From: Albibacillus kandeliae
GTDB lineage: Bacteria; Pseudomonadota; Alphaproteobacteria; Rhodobacterales; Rhodobacteraceae
Direction of reading: 5' to 3'
NCBI RefSeq assembly: GCF_003116585.1
Contig: NZ_QEHM01000009.1
Location: 186,001-250,000, forward strand
Length of the DNA: 64,000 nt
Position numbers and translations under genes: made by a program. A model generated the notes under the pieces. The model was not told the DNA's origin. It did not search any database and saw only the letters and a program-made list of their open reading frames with translations. This document shows, piece by piece, positions 26,544 through 35,589 of the stretch. How positions within the stretch are numbered: position 1 is the stretch's first letter; each line of letters opens with the position of its first letter.

Positions 26544-27668
26544 TTATCGTTTGAAATTCGCAGCCACGAAGGGCAGGGCAGTCACGACCAGCGGCAACCG
26601 CTTGCCGCGCAGCTCGCCATAGACGGTGGTGCCGGTCGCGCTCTGGTCAACCGGCAGGTAGCCCATGGCGACCGGGCCGCCGACGGTAGGGCCGAAGCCG
26701 CCCGAGGTGATCTTGCCGATGGCCTCGCCGCCGCCTTCGGCCGCAAAGATCTCGACACCCTCGCGCATCGGCGCACGGCCCTCGGGGCGCAGGCCCACAC
26801 GCTTGCGCGCCGCGCCCTCCACCAGTTGCGGCAGGATCACGTCAGCGCCCGGAAAGCCGCCCGCGCGCTCGCCGCCCGTGCGGCGGGCCTTCTGGATGGC
26901 CCAGTTCAGCGCGGCCTCGGTCGGGGTTGTCGTGGTGTCGATGTCATGACCGTAGAGGCACAGCCCGGCCTCCAGCCGCAGGCTGTCGCGCGCGCCAAGC
27001 CCGATGGGCAGCACGTCCTCGTGGGCCAGCAGCGTCCGGGCCAGCGCCTCGGCCTGCTCCGCCGGCACCGACAGCTCGTAACCGTCCTCGCCCGTGTAGC
27101 CGGAGCGCGAAACCCAGCACTCGACCCCGTCGAGGCTCAGCGTCGCCACGTCCATGAACCGCATCCCGGCGGCTTCGGGCGCGAGGCCCGACAGCACCTT
27201 CTCGGCGGCCGGGCCCTGCAGTGCCAGCAGTGCGCGGTCGGTGACCGGCGTAACGCTCAGCTCGGGTTCCAGCACGGATTTCATATGGGCGATGTCCTGC
27301 GCCTTGCAGGCCGCGTTCACCACGACAAACAGGTGGTCGCCCCGGTTGGCGAACATCAGGTCGTCAAGGATGCCGCCCGCCGTGTCGGTGAACAGCCCAT
27401 AGCGCTGGCGGTTCTCGCCAAGGTCCAGCACGTTCATAGGCACCAGCGTCTCGAAGGCCGTCGCGACGGCCTCCCACGAGCCGCCCGAGACAATCACCTG
27501 GCCCATGTGACTGACATCGAACAGCCCCGCCTTGTCGCGGGTGTGCTGATGTTCAGCCATGATCCCGGTCTTGTACTGTACCGGCAGTTCATAGCCCGCG
27601 AACGGCACCATCTTGCCGCCAAGCTCCACGTGGAGCGCGTGAAGAGGGGTAGAGAGCAACTCCGTCAT
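26544..27668 (-). CDS. gcvT: Aminomethyltransferase, T-protein of glycine cleavage
   Basis: 374 residues from the ATG at 27668. It transfers the C1 unit from the aminomethyl-lipoyl intermediate to tetrahydrofolate. [26 protein letters not shown] and DVSHMGQ (family catalytic region) are present. The open frame continues to 27746 into the riboswitch leader, but that part is non-coding. A glycine riboswitch lies in the leader at 27755-27907. Confidence 0.96.
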   Translation of the reverse strand: MTELLSTPLHALHVELGGKMVPFAGYELPVQYKTGIMAEHQHTRDKAGLFDVSHMGQVIVSGGSWEAVATAFETLVPMNVLDLGENRQRYGLFTDTAGGILDDLMFANRGDHLFVVVNAACKAQDIAHMKSVLEPELSVTPVTDRALLALQGPAAEKVLSGLAPEAAGMRFMDVATLSLDGVECWVSRSGYTGEDGYELSVPAEQAEALARTLLAHEDVLPIGLGARDSLRLEAGLCLYGHDIDTTTTPTEAALNWAIQKARRTGGERAGGFPGADVILPQLVEGAARKRVGLRPEGRAPMREGVEIFAAEGGGEAIGKITSGGFGPTVGGPVAMGYLPVDQSATGTTVYGELRGKRLPLVVTALPFVAANFKR

Positions 27669-27693
27669 ACCTGATCCAAATCCCAGGCCGACC

Positions 27694-27711
27694 TGATTCT
27701 CAAGAAAATCA
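27694..27711. promoter_or_regulatory. 18-bp dyad just upstream of gcvT
   Basis: TGATTCTC and GAAAATCA face each other across 2 bp and are symmetric but for one pair. They lie 26 bp before the gcvT start, between the riboswitch and the gene. It could be a protein operator or part of the expression platform. Confidence 0.3.
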
Positions 27712-27754
27712 TCCGGCATCCCAATATCCACGGGCCCCATGCCCACGGTTGCGA

Positions 27755-27907
27755 TGCCCCCTCTGTCCCTTCGCCTGAGATCGTTATCCCTTCGGCGACC
27801 CGGGCGCGCCGGGTTCTCTCCAGAGTTCTGTCACGCGCACGGTCCTTTGGCCTGAGAGTTTCCGGGGCGGTTGCTCCTTCGGCACCGGGTCGGACCCGGT
27901 TCTCCCA
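27755..27907 (-). promoter_or_regulatory. Tandem glycine riboswitch
   Basis: On the minus strand two aptamers follow one another. The first contains GGGAGA, CCGAAGGAGCAA and CTCTCAGGCCAAAGGACCGT. A short linker leads to the second, with TCTGGAGAGA, GCCGAAGGGATAA, CTCAGGCGAAGGGACAGA. These are the conserved joining elements of glycine aptamers; the pair binds two glycines with cooperativity. The element precedes gcvT by about 87 bp and switches the operon on when glycine is plentiful (family knowledge). Confidence 0.95.
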
Positions 27908-27954
27908 TACGCATGTCGGTTCACATAGCCAAAGGGTCGCATTCCGGCAAGGCG

Positions 27955-27983
27955 GAAAATGCCCCGGGCGGCTTTGCGCCCGG
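27955..27983 (-). terminator. Terminator of the downstream histidine kinase gene
   Basis: CCGGGCG/CGCCCGG stem (27964-27983) with a 6-nt loop, 12 bp beyond the kinase stop codon. A TTTT run follows on the minus strand. Confidence 0.6.
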
Positions 27984-27994
27984 TCCCGTCCGGG

Positions 27995-30091
27995 TCACTG
28001 CACAGCGGTCAGGCGCGAGCGCTCCGTGAGCGTGCCGGTGTCCTCGTCCGCGGGCGCGGTTTCGAGGTCGAACTCGAACCGGCTGCCCTTGCCCAGTTCG
28101 CTGGTCGCGCGCAGGGTGCCGCCATGCAGCAAAACGATCTGGCGGGCGATGCTCAGCCCCAGACCGAAGCCGCCAAAGGCGCGGGTGGCCGAGCCGTCAA
28201 CCTGCTGGAAACGCTCAAAGATCATTTCCATGTTCTCGGGCGCAATCCCGCAGCCGGTATCTTCCACGGCGAACAGGGTCCGTTCACCCTGGCCGGTAAT
28301 GATCACGGTGATCGAGCCCTCGTTGGTGAACTTCAGCGCGTTGCCCACGAGGTTGTAGATCACCTGCCGCAGACGCGAGGGATCTGCGATGACCTTCTCG
28401 CCGTCGCACTTGCAGTCCAGCGCGATGCCCTTGGACTGCGCCATCTGCTTCATCTCGTCCAACATGTTGCCGACCAGTTCCGAGGGGTCCACCACCACGG
28501 GCGCCACGCTCAGGTTGCCGCCCTCGGCCTTGGCCCAGTCGAGCAGGTCGTTCACCATCGTCAGCATGTGCTGCGAGGCCGAAAGGATCTTTTCGCCATG
28601 CGTCGTGATCAGCGCCGAATGCGCGCTCACGTTGCGCCGCAGTTCGCCAAGGTCCGGGGCAGGACCCTCGGCATCCAGCAGCTTGGCGATCTTCTTCGAA
28701 TTCGGAAGCTTCGAGTCATTGGCAAGGAAGGCCGCGTGGCCGGAGATGACTGTCAGCGGAGTGCGCAGTTCATGCGTGACGTTGCTGAGGAATTCCGACT
28801 TCTGGCGGTTCGCGGCCTCGGCGGCCAGCTGGGCCTCCTTCTGGGCCGAGATGTCGGACCAGACGGCGGCGGTGAACCCCTCGGGCGTCTTGGCCTTGGA
28901 TATATTGACCCAGCGCCCGCCCTCGACCTGCAACATCTGGCTCTCGGCGTTGCGGTGGGCCTCCATCTGTTCCTTCAGCCACGCGCTCTCGCGGCCGACC
29001 GCATCGGGGAAGATCCCCTGCAGGGCGGCGACACGGTACAGCAGTTCGCAAGAGGTGCCGGGCTTCACCACTTCCTTCGAGGTCCCGAAGGCATCCTTGT
29101 ACTTGGAGTTCGCCATCAGCAGGTTGTCGTCCGCATCGAACAGCACGAACGACTCGTCCAGCGCCTCGACCGCGTGCGAAAGCACGTTGTAGGCCTCCTG
29201 CCGGCGCTGCGCGAAGTGGCGGATCGAGAAGATTGCGCCGATGATCACGAAGATCGAGGCCAGCGTCATCATCACCAGCATGGTCTGGTTCGGCGCAGCC
29301 GTGGCCCAGCCGTTCTGCGGCACGCCCGCCAGTTGCCATGTCGCGCCAAAGACCTTCAGGGTCTCGATGGCCGGGTCCTGCTCGAACAGGCTCTTATCGC
29401 CGTAGATCGACCGCCCGGGGCTGCCGTCGCGGTTCAGCTCACGAATGGCGAAGGTGTTGTCCTGCGTATAGGCGGTGCCCTCGTCGTTCGAAATGAACAG
29501 CCCGTTCTCCGACAGCACGATCGAGATCACGCCCCAGAACCGGTCGCCCGCCGCGCCGGGCCGTGCGACGAAGACGGGATAACGCAGGATGTAGCCGCGC
29601 CCGCCCTGGATCAGGTTGACCGGCCCGTCGATCACCGGGCTCTGCGTACGGTAGGCCCGCGCGATGCTGGCAAGCTGGGTTGGCACCTGCCAGTACTTCG
29701 TACCGATCACCTTCTCGTTGCCCTTCAGCGGAGCGATCCGGGTCACCACGAGGTCGGGGGCCACGGCCACGCTCACCACGTCGGTGTTCAGCGCCACCAG
29801 CCGGTCCGCCGCGCGCGCGACCGCCGTGCGCGAGATGTCCTTGGTGCTCGAGACGTAGCGCGCCAGCCGGTCCGCAACCACTTCCATCCCGAAGAACTTG
29901 GTCTCGATCTGCGAGGCGATGTGGTTGGTGTCCTTGACGGTATTGGCCCGCTGCTGGCTGACGAAATAGGTATTTTCCTTACGGATGACCAAATAGCCCG
30001 CGCAGACGCACAGGATCGTCGTGAAAACAATCAGGAACAGGTAAAGTTTCGAGATCGCGCCCGAAAATGTCGTTTTCATCTGTTCTGTCAC
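27995..30091 (-). CDS. Membrane sensor histidine kinase with extracytoplasmic and PAS domains
   Basis: 698 residues: transmembrane helix about 14-36, a periplasmic CHASE-like sensor about 40-270, helix about 270-290, a PAS-like region about 305-420, HisKA with His440 in NVTHELRTPLT, and HATPase_c with DTGCGIAPE and GLGLSIA. No receiver domain follows, so phosphoryl transfer must be to a separate regulator. No response regulator is adjacent. The ligand is unknown. It is divergent from the desaturase gene. Confidence 0.88.
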   Translation of the reverse strand: MTEQMKTTFSGAISKLYLFLIVFTTILCVCAGYLVIRKENTYFVSQQRANTVKDTNHIASQIETKFFGMEVVADRLARYVSSTKDISRTAVARAADRLVALNTDVVSVAVAPDLVVTRIAPLKGNEKVIGTKYWQVPTQLASIARAYRTQSPVIDGPVNLIQGGRGYILRYPVFVARPGAAGDRFWGVISIVLSENGLFISNDEGTAYTQDNTFAIRELNRDGSPGRSIYGDKSLFEQDPAIETLKVFGATWQLAGVPQNGWATAAPNQTMLVMMTLASIFVIIGAIFSIRHFAQRRQEAYNVLSHAVEALDESFVLFDADDNLLMANSKYKDAFGTSKEVVKPGTSCELLYRVAALQGIFPDAVGRESAWLKEQMEAHRNAESQMLQVEGGRWVNISKAKTPEGFTAAVWSDISAQKEAQLAAEAANRQKSEFLSNVTHELRTPLTVISGHAAFLANDSKLPNSKKIAKLLDAEGPAPDLGELRRNVSAHSALITTHGEKILSASQHMLTMVNDLLDWAKAEGGNLSVAPVVVDPSELVGNMLDEMKQMAQSKGIALDCKCDGEKVIADPSRLRQVIYNLVGNALKFTNEGSITVIITGQGERTLFAVEDTGCGIAPENMEMIFERFQQVDGSATRAFGGFGLGLSIARQIVLLHGGTLRATSELGKGSRFEFDLETAPADEDTGTLTERSRLTAVQ

Positions 30092-30395
30092 TCTCGATTA
30101 TGGGCTTTCTTATTGGTCGGGCCGGGTGAGCCATTTCAGGATAAATGATCGCTCAACGGGGCGAAATTGTGGCGGAAAGGTGAACTATGATCCCGGCAAG
30201 CCGGAACGCGCCATTGTGCTGCAAAACAAGGCGTTCGCCGCTGGTCTCAAGGGGCGCGGCGAGGGCTTTTGGGGGCGCGCGGCCCACTTTGACTGTCTCT
30301 CTAATGGAAACGCTGGCAGCTGTGACAAAGCTGTTGTCTGACCATTTCCGGCTAATCTGCGGCCTCTCGGTTCGCCCCTTGGAAAGGAGGATGCC
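30092..30395. other. Divergent intergenic region, histidine kinase / desaturase
   Basis: About 300 bp with no convincing gene on either strand. It must hold promoters for both flanking genes. I see no strong inverted repeat. A GGAGG Shine-Dalgarno at 30386-30390 precedes the GTG start of the desaturase; the ATG at 30391 is out of frame. Confidence 0.6.
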
Positions 30396-31283
30396 GTGGA
30401 TCATCGCGCATTCCTGAAATCCCTGTCCGTCGCGCAGAAGAACGCGCTGACCAGCCGCAGCGACAGCGCCGGGCTGCTGCATCTCGCCGGCCACGTCGGC
30501 CTGATCCTGCTGCTTGGTCTTCTGATCGGCCTCGGCATGCCCTTCTGGTGGCTGCTGATCGTGCCGCAGGGCATCGCCATCGCCTTCCTCTTCACGCTCC
30601 AGCACGAATGCACCCACAAGACCCCGTTTCGGAGCGACTGGCTGAACGAATGGGCCGGGCAGGCCACCGGGTTTCTCATCGTCCAGCCGTTCCTCTGGTT
30701 CCGCTACTTCCACTTCGCCCATCACCGTTTCACCAACCTGCCCGAGGGCGACCCCGAACTGTCGGGCCTGCCCAAGCCCGACAGCTGGCCCAGCTTCTGG
30801 TGGCACCTGTCGACTGTCACCTACTGGCGCGACAAGGTCGTGCTGCTCTGGACCAATGCGGTCGGCGACCCTTCGGCCGACTACCTGCCGGTCAACGCGA
30901 TTCCGCGCATCCGGCGCGAGGCGCGCCTGATGATCGCGGGCTATGCGCTGGTCCTGCTGTTCACGCTCGCGGTCTCGCCGGTGCTGTTCTGGGTCTGGGT
31001 CCTGCCGCTGATGACCGGCTTCCCCGTCCTCCGGCTCTACCTCCTGGCCGAACATGGGCGCTGTCCGACCGTCGCGAACATGTTCGAGAACACCCGCACG
31101 ACCTTCACCAACCGCATCGTCCGTTTCCTCGCCTGGAACATGCCCTATCACTGCGAACACCATACCTATCCGCAGGTACCCTTCTTCCGCCTGGCCGAGC
31201 TCCACGTCATCCTGCGCGACCGCCTCAGGGTGACGTCGGACGGCTACCGCGAGTTCACCAACGACTACGTCAGCAGGTTCTGA
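30396..31283 (+). CDS. Fatty acid desaturase, membrane-bound di-iron type
   Basis: 295 residues. The three His clusters of membrane desaturases/hydroxylases are present: HECTH (about residue 70), HFAHHR (about 109) and CEHHTYP (about 250). Four hydrophobic helices separate them. It inserts a double bond or hydroxyl using O2 and reductant from a ferredoxin-like donor. The substrate is uncertain. GTG is the start, placed 5 bp after GGAGG. Confidence 0.88.
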   Translation: MDHRAFLKSLSVAQKNALTSRSDSAGLLHLAGHVGLILLLGLLIGLGMPFWWLLIVPQGIAIAFLFTLQHECTHKTPFRSDWLNEWAGQATGFLIVQPFLWFRYFHFAHHRFTNLPEGDPELSGLPKPDSWPSFWWHLSTVTYWRDKVVLLWTNAVGDPSADYLPVNAIPRIRREARLMIAGYALVLLFTLAVSPVLFWVWVLPLMTGFPVLRLYLLAEHGRCPTVANMFENTRTTFTNRIVRFLAWNMPYHCEHHTYPQVPFFRLAELHVILRDRLRVTSDGYREFTNDYVSRF

Positions 31284-31293
31284 CGGCCCGCTC

Positions 31294-31317
31294 ATCAGTT
31301 GATCAAACATCTGATCA
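31294..31317. promoter_or_regulatory. TGATCA-rich dyad between desaturase and aminotransferase genes
   Basis: ATCAG and CTGAT face each other across 12 bp, and TGATCA occurs twice in the element (31300 and 31312). It lies just past the desaturase stop codon and 237 bp before the aminotransferase start. Possible operator; no protein is suggested by the sequence. Confidence 0.25.
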
Positions 31318-31340
31318 CCCGGTGCGCCCTGCGCACCAGA

Positions 31341-31373
31341 CGCGCCGCTATCATGGCGCGACAGCCTGTTTTT
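31341..31373 (+). terminator. Terminator of the desaturase gene
   Basis: CGCGCC (31341-31346) pairs with GGCGCG (31355-31360), and a T5 run ends at 31373. A second perfect 7-bp hairpin (31321-31337) precedes it. Confidence 0.5.
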
Positions 31374-31443
31374 AGGCGAAAACCTGCCATCTCGCCGCGC
31401 GCGCAAGGCATGTGCCACCGTCTTGGGCGGCATCACAAGATTT

Positions 31444-31459
31444 GATCATTTTTATGATC
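31444..31459. promoter_or_regulatory. Perfect 6-bp inverted repeat upstream of the aminotransferase
   Basis: GATCAT and ATGATC are separated by TTTT, 94 bp before the ATG at 31554. AT-rich and symmetric, it is a reasonable operator for the aminotransferase gene. Confidence 0.4.
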
Positions 31460-31553
31460 GCCAAGATTGACCGAAGGGCAATCCTCGGGCATCCCGGTGC
31501 TGCAAAGCCTGCCACGCGCATGTTTTGCCGAACCCGTTACCAGAGGACAGATC

Positions 31554-32924
31554 ATGGATACCCTGCCGAACTCCATCGAAGCGCGCGATGGCCGCTACCA
31601 CATGCACTCCTATTCCAACGCCCGTGTTCTGCAGGAGCAGGGGCCGCTGATCATGGAGAAGGGCGAGGGCATCTACGTCTACGACAACAACGGCAAGCGC
31701 TACACCGAGGCGATGGCCGGCCTGTGGAGCGTCGGCCTCGGCTTCTCCGAGCAGCGCCTTGTGGATGCCGCCACCGAGCAGATGAAAAAGCTGCCCTACT
31801 ACCACACCTTCTCGCATCGCGGGCACACCCCGGCAGCGGAACTGGCCGAGAAGCTGGTCGAGATCGCACCGGTGCCGATGAGCAAGGCGTTCTTCACCAA
31901 TTCCGGTTCCGAGGCGAACGATACCGCGGTCAAGATGCTCTGGTATCGCGCCAACGCGCTGGGCACTCCGGAAAAGCGCAAGGTGATCAGCCGCCTGCGC
32001 GGGTATCACGGGATCACCGCCGTCGCCGCCTCGATGACCGGCCTGCCGATGAACCATATGTCCTTCGGCCTGCCGCTGCCCGGGTTCCTGCACACCGGCA
32101 GCCCGCATTACTGGAAGGATTGCGAGCCGGGCGAGACCGAGGAACAGTTCTCGGTCCGCCGCGCCGCCGAGCTCGAAGCCCTGATCCTCGAAGAGGGCCC
32201 CGAGACCATCGCCGCCTTCATCGGCGAGCCGGTGCCGGGCGCGGGCGGCGTGATCGTGCCGCCGGAAACCTACTGGCCCAAGATCCAGGCGGTCCTGCAG
32301 AAGTACGACATCATGCTGATCGCCGACGAGGTGATCTGCGGGTTCGGCCGCACCGGCAAGATGTTCGGCACCGAGACCTTCGATCTCAAGCCCGACATCA
32401 TGACCCTGTCCAAGCAGATCTCCTCCTCCTATCAGCCCATCTCGGCCCTGCTGCTCAGCGAAAAGATGTTCGAGCCGCTGGCGGATGAATCGAACCGCAT
32501 CGGCGCGTTCGGCCACGGCTACACCGGGGCAGGGCACCCGGTCGCGGCGGCGGTCGCGCTGGAGAACATCAAGATCATCGAGGAACGCAAGCTGGTCGAC
32601 AATGCTGCCATCGTCGGTGCGCACATGCAAAAGCGCCTGTCCGAGTTCGCAGGTCACAAGCTGGTCGGCGAACATCGCGGCGTCGGCCTGATCGCGGCAC
32701 TCGAACTGGTGGCCGACAAGGAGACCAAGGCAGGGCTCGAAAAGCCCGGCCTGATCGGCACCCCGATGATGAACAACCTGCTCGAAGCGGGCGTCATCTC
32801 GCGCGCGATGGGCGATGCGATGGCCTTCTGCCCGCCGATGATCATCACCGAGGCGCAGGTCGACGAGATGATGGACAAGGTCGGCGACTGCCTCGACAAG
32901 ACGGCGGCCGATCTCGGTCTCTGA
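31554..32924 (+). CDS. Class III PLP-dependent aminotransferase
   Basis: 456 residues from the ATG at 31554, after an AGAGGA Shine-Dalgarno; an ATG at 31467 in frame lacks similarity. YDNNGKRYTEAMAGLWSVGLGF opens the omega-aminotransferase/putrescine-type fold. FFTNSGSEANDTAVKM binds PLP phosphate, IADEVICGFGRTG carries the PLP-ring Asp, and the Schiff-base Lys is in TLSKQISSSYQPIS. The amine substrate (taurine, beta-alanine or a polyamine are plausible) cannot be decided. A two-component kinase gene follows downstream. Confidence 0.9.
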   Translation: MDTLPNSIEARDGRYHMHSYSNARVLQEQGPLIMEKGEGIYVYDNNGKRYTEAMAGLWSVGLGFSEQRLVDAATEQMKKLPYYHTFSHRGHTPAAELAEKLVEIAPVPMSKAFFTNSGSEANDTAVKMLWYRANALGTPEKRKVISRLRGYHGITAVAASMTGLPMNHMSFGLPLPGFLHTGSPHYWKDCEPGETEEQFSVRRAAELEALILEEGPETIAAFIGEPVPGAGGVIVPPETYWPKIQAVLQKYDIMLIADEVICGFGRTGKMFGTETFDLKPDIMTLSKQISSSYQPISALLLSEKMFEPLADESNRIGAFGHGYTGAGHPVAAAVALENIKIIEERKLVDNAAIVGAHMQKRLSEFAGHKLVGEHRGVGLIAALELVADKETKAGLEKPGLIGTPMMNNLLEAGVISRAMGDAMAFCPPMIITEAQVDEMMDKVGDCLDKTAADLGL

Positions 32925-32966
32925 CCCCTCTGGCCCGGGGCTCCGGCTCCGGGCATACTGGCGGCC

Positions 32967-34337
32967 ATGACGCGGACCGAACACCATGACAGGTCCCGCC
33001 CGTCCGGCGCGGCGCTCTCCTTTCTGCGCTTCCGCCGGTCGCTCAAGCGGGGCATCAACAACCTCCTGCCGCGCAGCCTTTACGGCCGCGCGGCTCTGAT
33101 CCTTCTGGTGCCGGTGGTCACGGTGCAACTGGTCGTGTCGACCAGCTTCATCCAGCGCCTCTACGAAGGCGTCACCATCCAGATGACCGACAATCTCGCG
33201 GTCGAGATCGACCTGCTGCTCGATACGCTGGCCTCGGGCGGTGATCTCAGCGAACCGGCGGGCATTCTCCAGCTCGAAGTGTCGCGGCCCGAGGCCCCGG
33301 TCTCCGACCGGCGCAACTTCTACGACCTCTCGGGCAAGGTGGTGACAGAAACGCTGCACGCCCGGTTTCCCCGGCTCATCGGTGTGGACCTGCTGACCGA
33401 CAAGTCCCGCGTGCACCTCTCCTTCGCGGACGAAACAGGGCTGCTCGACATCAACTTCTCGCGCCGCCGCGTCTCGGCGGCCAACCCGCACCAGTTGCTG
33501 GTGCTGATGACCTTCACCAGTGCGCTGATGACCTTCATCGCCTACTTCTTCCTGCGCAGCCAACTGCGCCCGATCCGCCGTCTTGCCCTTGCGGCCGAGG
33601 CCTTCGGCAAGGGCAACGAGTTCCACTATTCGCCCGGCGGCGCCGACGAGGTGCGGACCGCGGGCGAGAGCTTTCTCGACATGCGCGCACGCATCGAACG
33701 GGCGATGGAGCAGCGCACCATGATGCTCTCCGGTGTCAGCCACGACCTGCGCACGCCGCTGACCCGGCTGCGGCTGGCCCTCTCGCTGCAGGACGAGACG
33801 GAAGACACCCGCGACATGCTCGCGGATCTGACCGAGATGGAGCAGCTGATCGACGCCTTCCTCGATTTCGCCCGCGCCGACGCGACCGGAACGCTCGAAA
33901 GCACCAACATGGGAGAGCTGGTCACCGGTGTCGTGGCCAAGGCCTGCCGCGCCCGCAAGGACGTCACCCTCGCCCCGCTGCCGGAGGGGCCGCTGACGAT
34001 GAAGATTCACCCGCTCTCCATCGCGCGGTCCATCGAGAATCTCGTGGGCAACGCGGTCCGTTACGGCAAGAAAGCGCGCGTGACGCTGGTGCGGGAGGCC
34101 GAGGCCATGCGCGTCGTCGTCGAGGACGACGGGCCGGGCATTCCGCCCGAACTGCACCAGCAGGCGCTTAAGCCCTTTGCGCGGCTCGATGCCGCACGCA
34201 ACCAGAACAAGGGCAGCGGCGTGGGGCTGGGCCTCTCCATCGCGGCCGATATAGCCCTGTCGCACGGCGGCGAGCTGCGGCTCGGCACCAGCGAAGATCT
34301 TGGCGGGCTGAAGGCCGAAATCGTTCTGCCGATGTAA
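32967..34337 (+). CDS. EnvZ-like sensor histidine kinase (no adjacent regulator)
   Basis: 456 residues: transmembrane helices about 42-62 and 177-197 flank a periplasmic domain. HAMP (LRPIRRLALAAEAFGKG) is followed by HisKA with His259 in SGVSHDLRTPLTRLRL, and HATPase_c (NLVGNAVRYG, DDGPGIP, GVGLGLSI). A cognate OmpR-type regulator usually lies next to EnvZ; none is adjacent here. Co-transcription with the aminotransferase (42 bp away) is likely. Confidence 0.9.
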   Translation: MTRTEHHDRSRPSGAALSFLRFRRSLKRGINNLLPRSLYGRAALILLVPVVTVQLVVSTSFIQRLYEGVTIQMTDNLAVEIDLLLDTLASGGDLSEPAGILQLEVSRPEAPVSDRRNFYDLSGKVVTETLHARFPRLIGVDLLTDKSRVHLSFADETGLLDINFSRRRVSAANPHQLLVLMTFTSALMTFIAYFFLRSQLRPIRRLALAAEAFGKGNEFHYSPGGADEVRTAGESFLDMRARIERAMEQRTMMLSGVSHDLRTPLTRLRLALSLQDETEDTRDMLADLTEMEQLIDAFLDFARADATGTLESTNMGELVTGVVAKACRARKDVTLAPLPEGPLTMKIHPLSIARSIENLVGNAVRYGKKARVTLVREAEAMRVVVEDDGPGIPPELHQQALKPFARLDAARNQNKGSGVGLGLSIAADIALSHGGELRLGTSEDLGGLKAEIVLPM

Positions 34338-34352
34338 TTTTTGCCCTTGATC

Positions 34353-34366
34353 GAACTGTACGGTTC
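34353..34366. promoter_or_regulatory. TetR-type operator upstream of the RND pump
   Basis: The 14-bp element GAACTGTACGGTTC is palindromic but for one base pair and centred on GTAC. It is followed at 34367-34371 by another GGTTC half-site. It lies about 130 bp before the first adaptor gene. The shape is that of a TetR-family operator, yet no TetR gene is nearby. Confidence 0.45.
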
Positions 34367-34494
34367 GGTTCACGTTGCGTCCGATGCTGCCAAAGGCGGT
34401 TGGCGGCGGCGCGGTGGTCGCGCTAGGGTAGGGTGCGGGAACGCCTCGTCTCCTCCGGCAAGGGTCGCTCACGCCATTGAAGAAGGTTGTTTGA

Positions 34495-35589
34495 ATGCTG
34501 CACACCGGCCTCAGCCCCTGCAGTCGAGCGCTCCTTGTGCTCGGTGCGGGCCTTTTCCTCGCCCCGCCCCTGCCACTCGCCGCCGATGGAATGCTGCCGG
34601 TCCGCGTCACCATCGCGGAAATGACCGAAACCAGCCTGCATCCCTCGCTGACCGGCGAGATCGCGGCGCGCGACACGGTCAGCGCAGCTTTCCCCACGGG
34701 GGGCCGAATCTCCGAACTGCTGGTGGATGTGGGCGACAAGGTCGCCGCCGGCGCCGTGCTGGCCCGTATCGAGCGGGTGCAGCAGGAACAGGACCTGCGT
34801 AGCGCCAAGGCCCAGCTTGCCGCCGCCGAGGCCGAGTATGCCGCCGCGAGCGATGCCAACGACCGCCAGAACGCCCTGCTGGAACGCGGCGCGACCACCC
34901 GCGCATCGCGCGATGCGGCCTCCGACCGGCTCGCCGTGGCCGCCGCCGGGCGGGCACAGGCCGAGGCCGGTCTCACCCAGGCCGAGGACGCGCTGGACGA
35001 CACCGTGCTCTACGCCAGCACCGACGCGACGGTAACCAGCCGCCTTGCCGAGCCGGGGCAGGTCGTCGGGGCGGCCCAGCCGATCGTCGAACTGGCGCTG
35101 GGGCAGGGTTACGAGGCGGTCTTCGACGTGCCCGAGAGCCAGCTGATCCAGCAGTCGGGGGTCAACGCGCCCGTCGACATCACCCTCACGCCGCTGGATC
35201 GCACCAGCCCCACCGTGATCGGCCACGTCCGCGAAATCTCCCCGCTGGTCGAGGCGACTACCGGCACCGTCGAGGTCAAGGTCACGCTGGAAGAACCGCT
35301 GGCCGGGCTCACCTACGGCGACCCGGTGCGCGGCACCACGGTCCTCAGCGAAGGTGCGAACATCAGCCTGCCGTGGTCGGCCATCTCGGCCACTGTCGAC
35401 GGCCCCGCGGTCTGGATCGTGGACCCGGCGACCAATCAGGTCTCGCTGCGGCAGGTCGAGCTTCAGCGCTACGCCAGCGACGCGATCCTGATCGCCAGCG
35501 GGGTGGAACCCGGCGAGATGGTGGTGACGCTCGGCACCCAGCTGCTCTACCCGGGCCGCGTGATCCAGCCGCTTGAGGATAACAACTGA
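34495..35589 (+). CDS. RND efflux pump periplasmic adaptor subunit (first)
   Basis: 364 residues. Signal peptide (about residues 1-30), then the biotinyl-lipoyl-like halves (TGEIAARDTVSAAFPTGGRISELLVDVGDKVAAGAVLARI; VTSRLAEPGQVVGAAQPIVEL). They bracket an alpha-helical hairpin (about 95-165), and a beta-barrel domain follows. It connects the inner-membrane RND protein to an outer-membrane channel. It is one base from a second adaptor gene, an unusual duplication. Confidence 0.9.
   Translation: MLHTGLSPCSRALLVLGAGLFLAPPLPLAADGMLPVRVTIAEMTETSLHPSLTGEIAARDTVSAAFPTGGRISELLVDVGDKVAAGAVLARIERVQQEQDLRSAKAQLAAAEAEYAAASDANDRQNALLERGATTRASRDAASDRLAVAAAGRAQAEAGLTQAEDALDDTVLYASTDATVTSRLAEPGQVVGAAQPIVELALGQGYEAVFDVPESQLIQQSGVNAPVDITLTPLDRTSPTVIGHVREISPLVEATTGTVEVKVTLEEPLAGLTYGDPVRGTTVLSEGANISLPWSAISATVDGPAVWIVDPATNQVSLRQVELQRYASDAILIASGVEPGEMVVTLGTQLLYPGRVIQPLEDNN

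Noticed and set aside
27669-27746. Longer gcvT start inside the leader
   Set aside because: The sequence lies between the riboswitch and the conserved start; GcvT starts with [10 protein letters not shown] here.
31452-35003. A 1183-codon open frame on the minus strand
   Set aside because: It runs opposite to an aminotransferase, a kinase and an efflux adaptor with clear motifs. It has no family signature, and arises from the GC-biased third positions.
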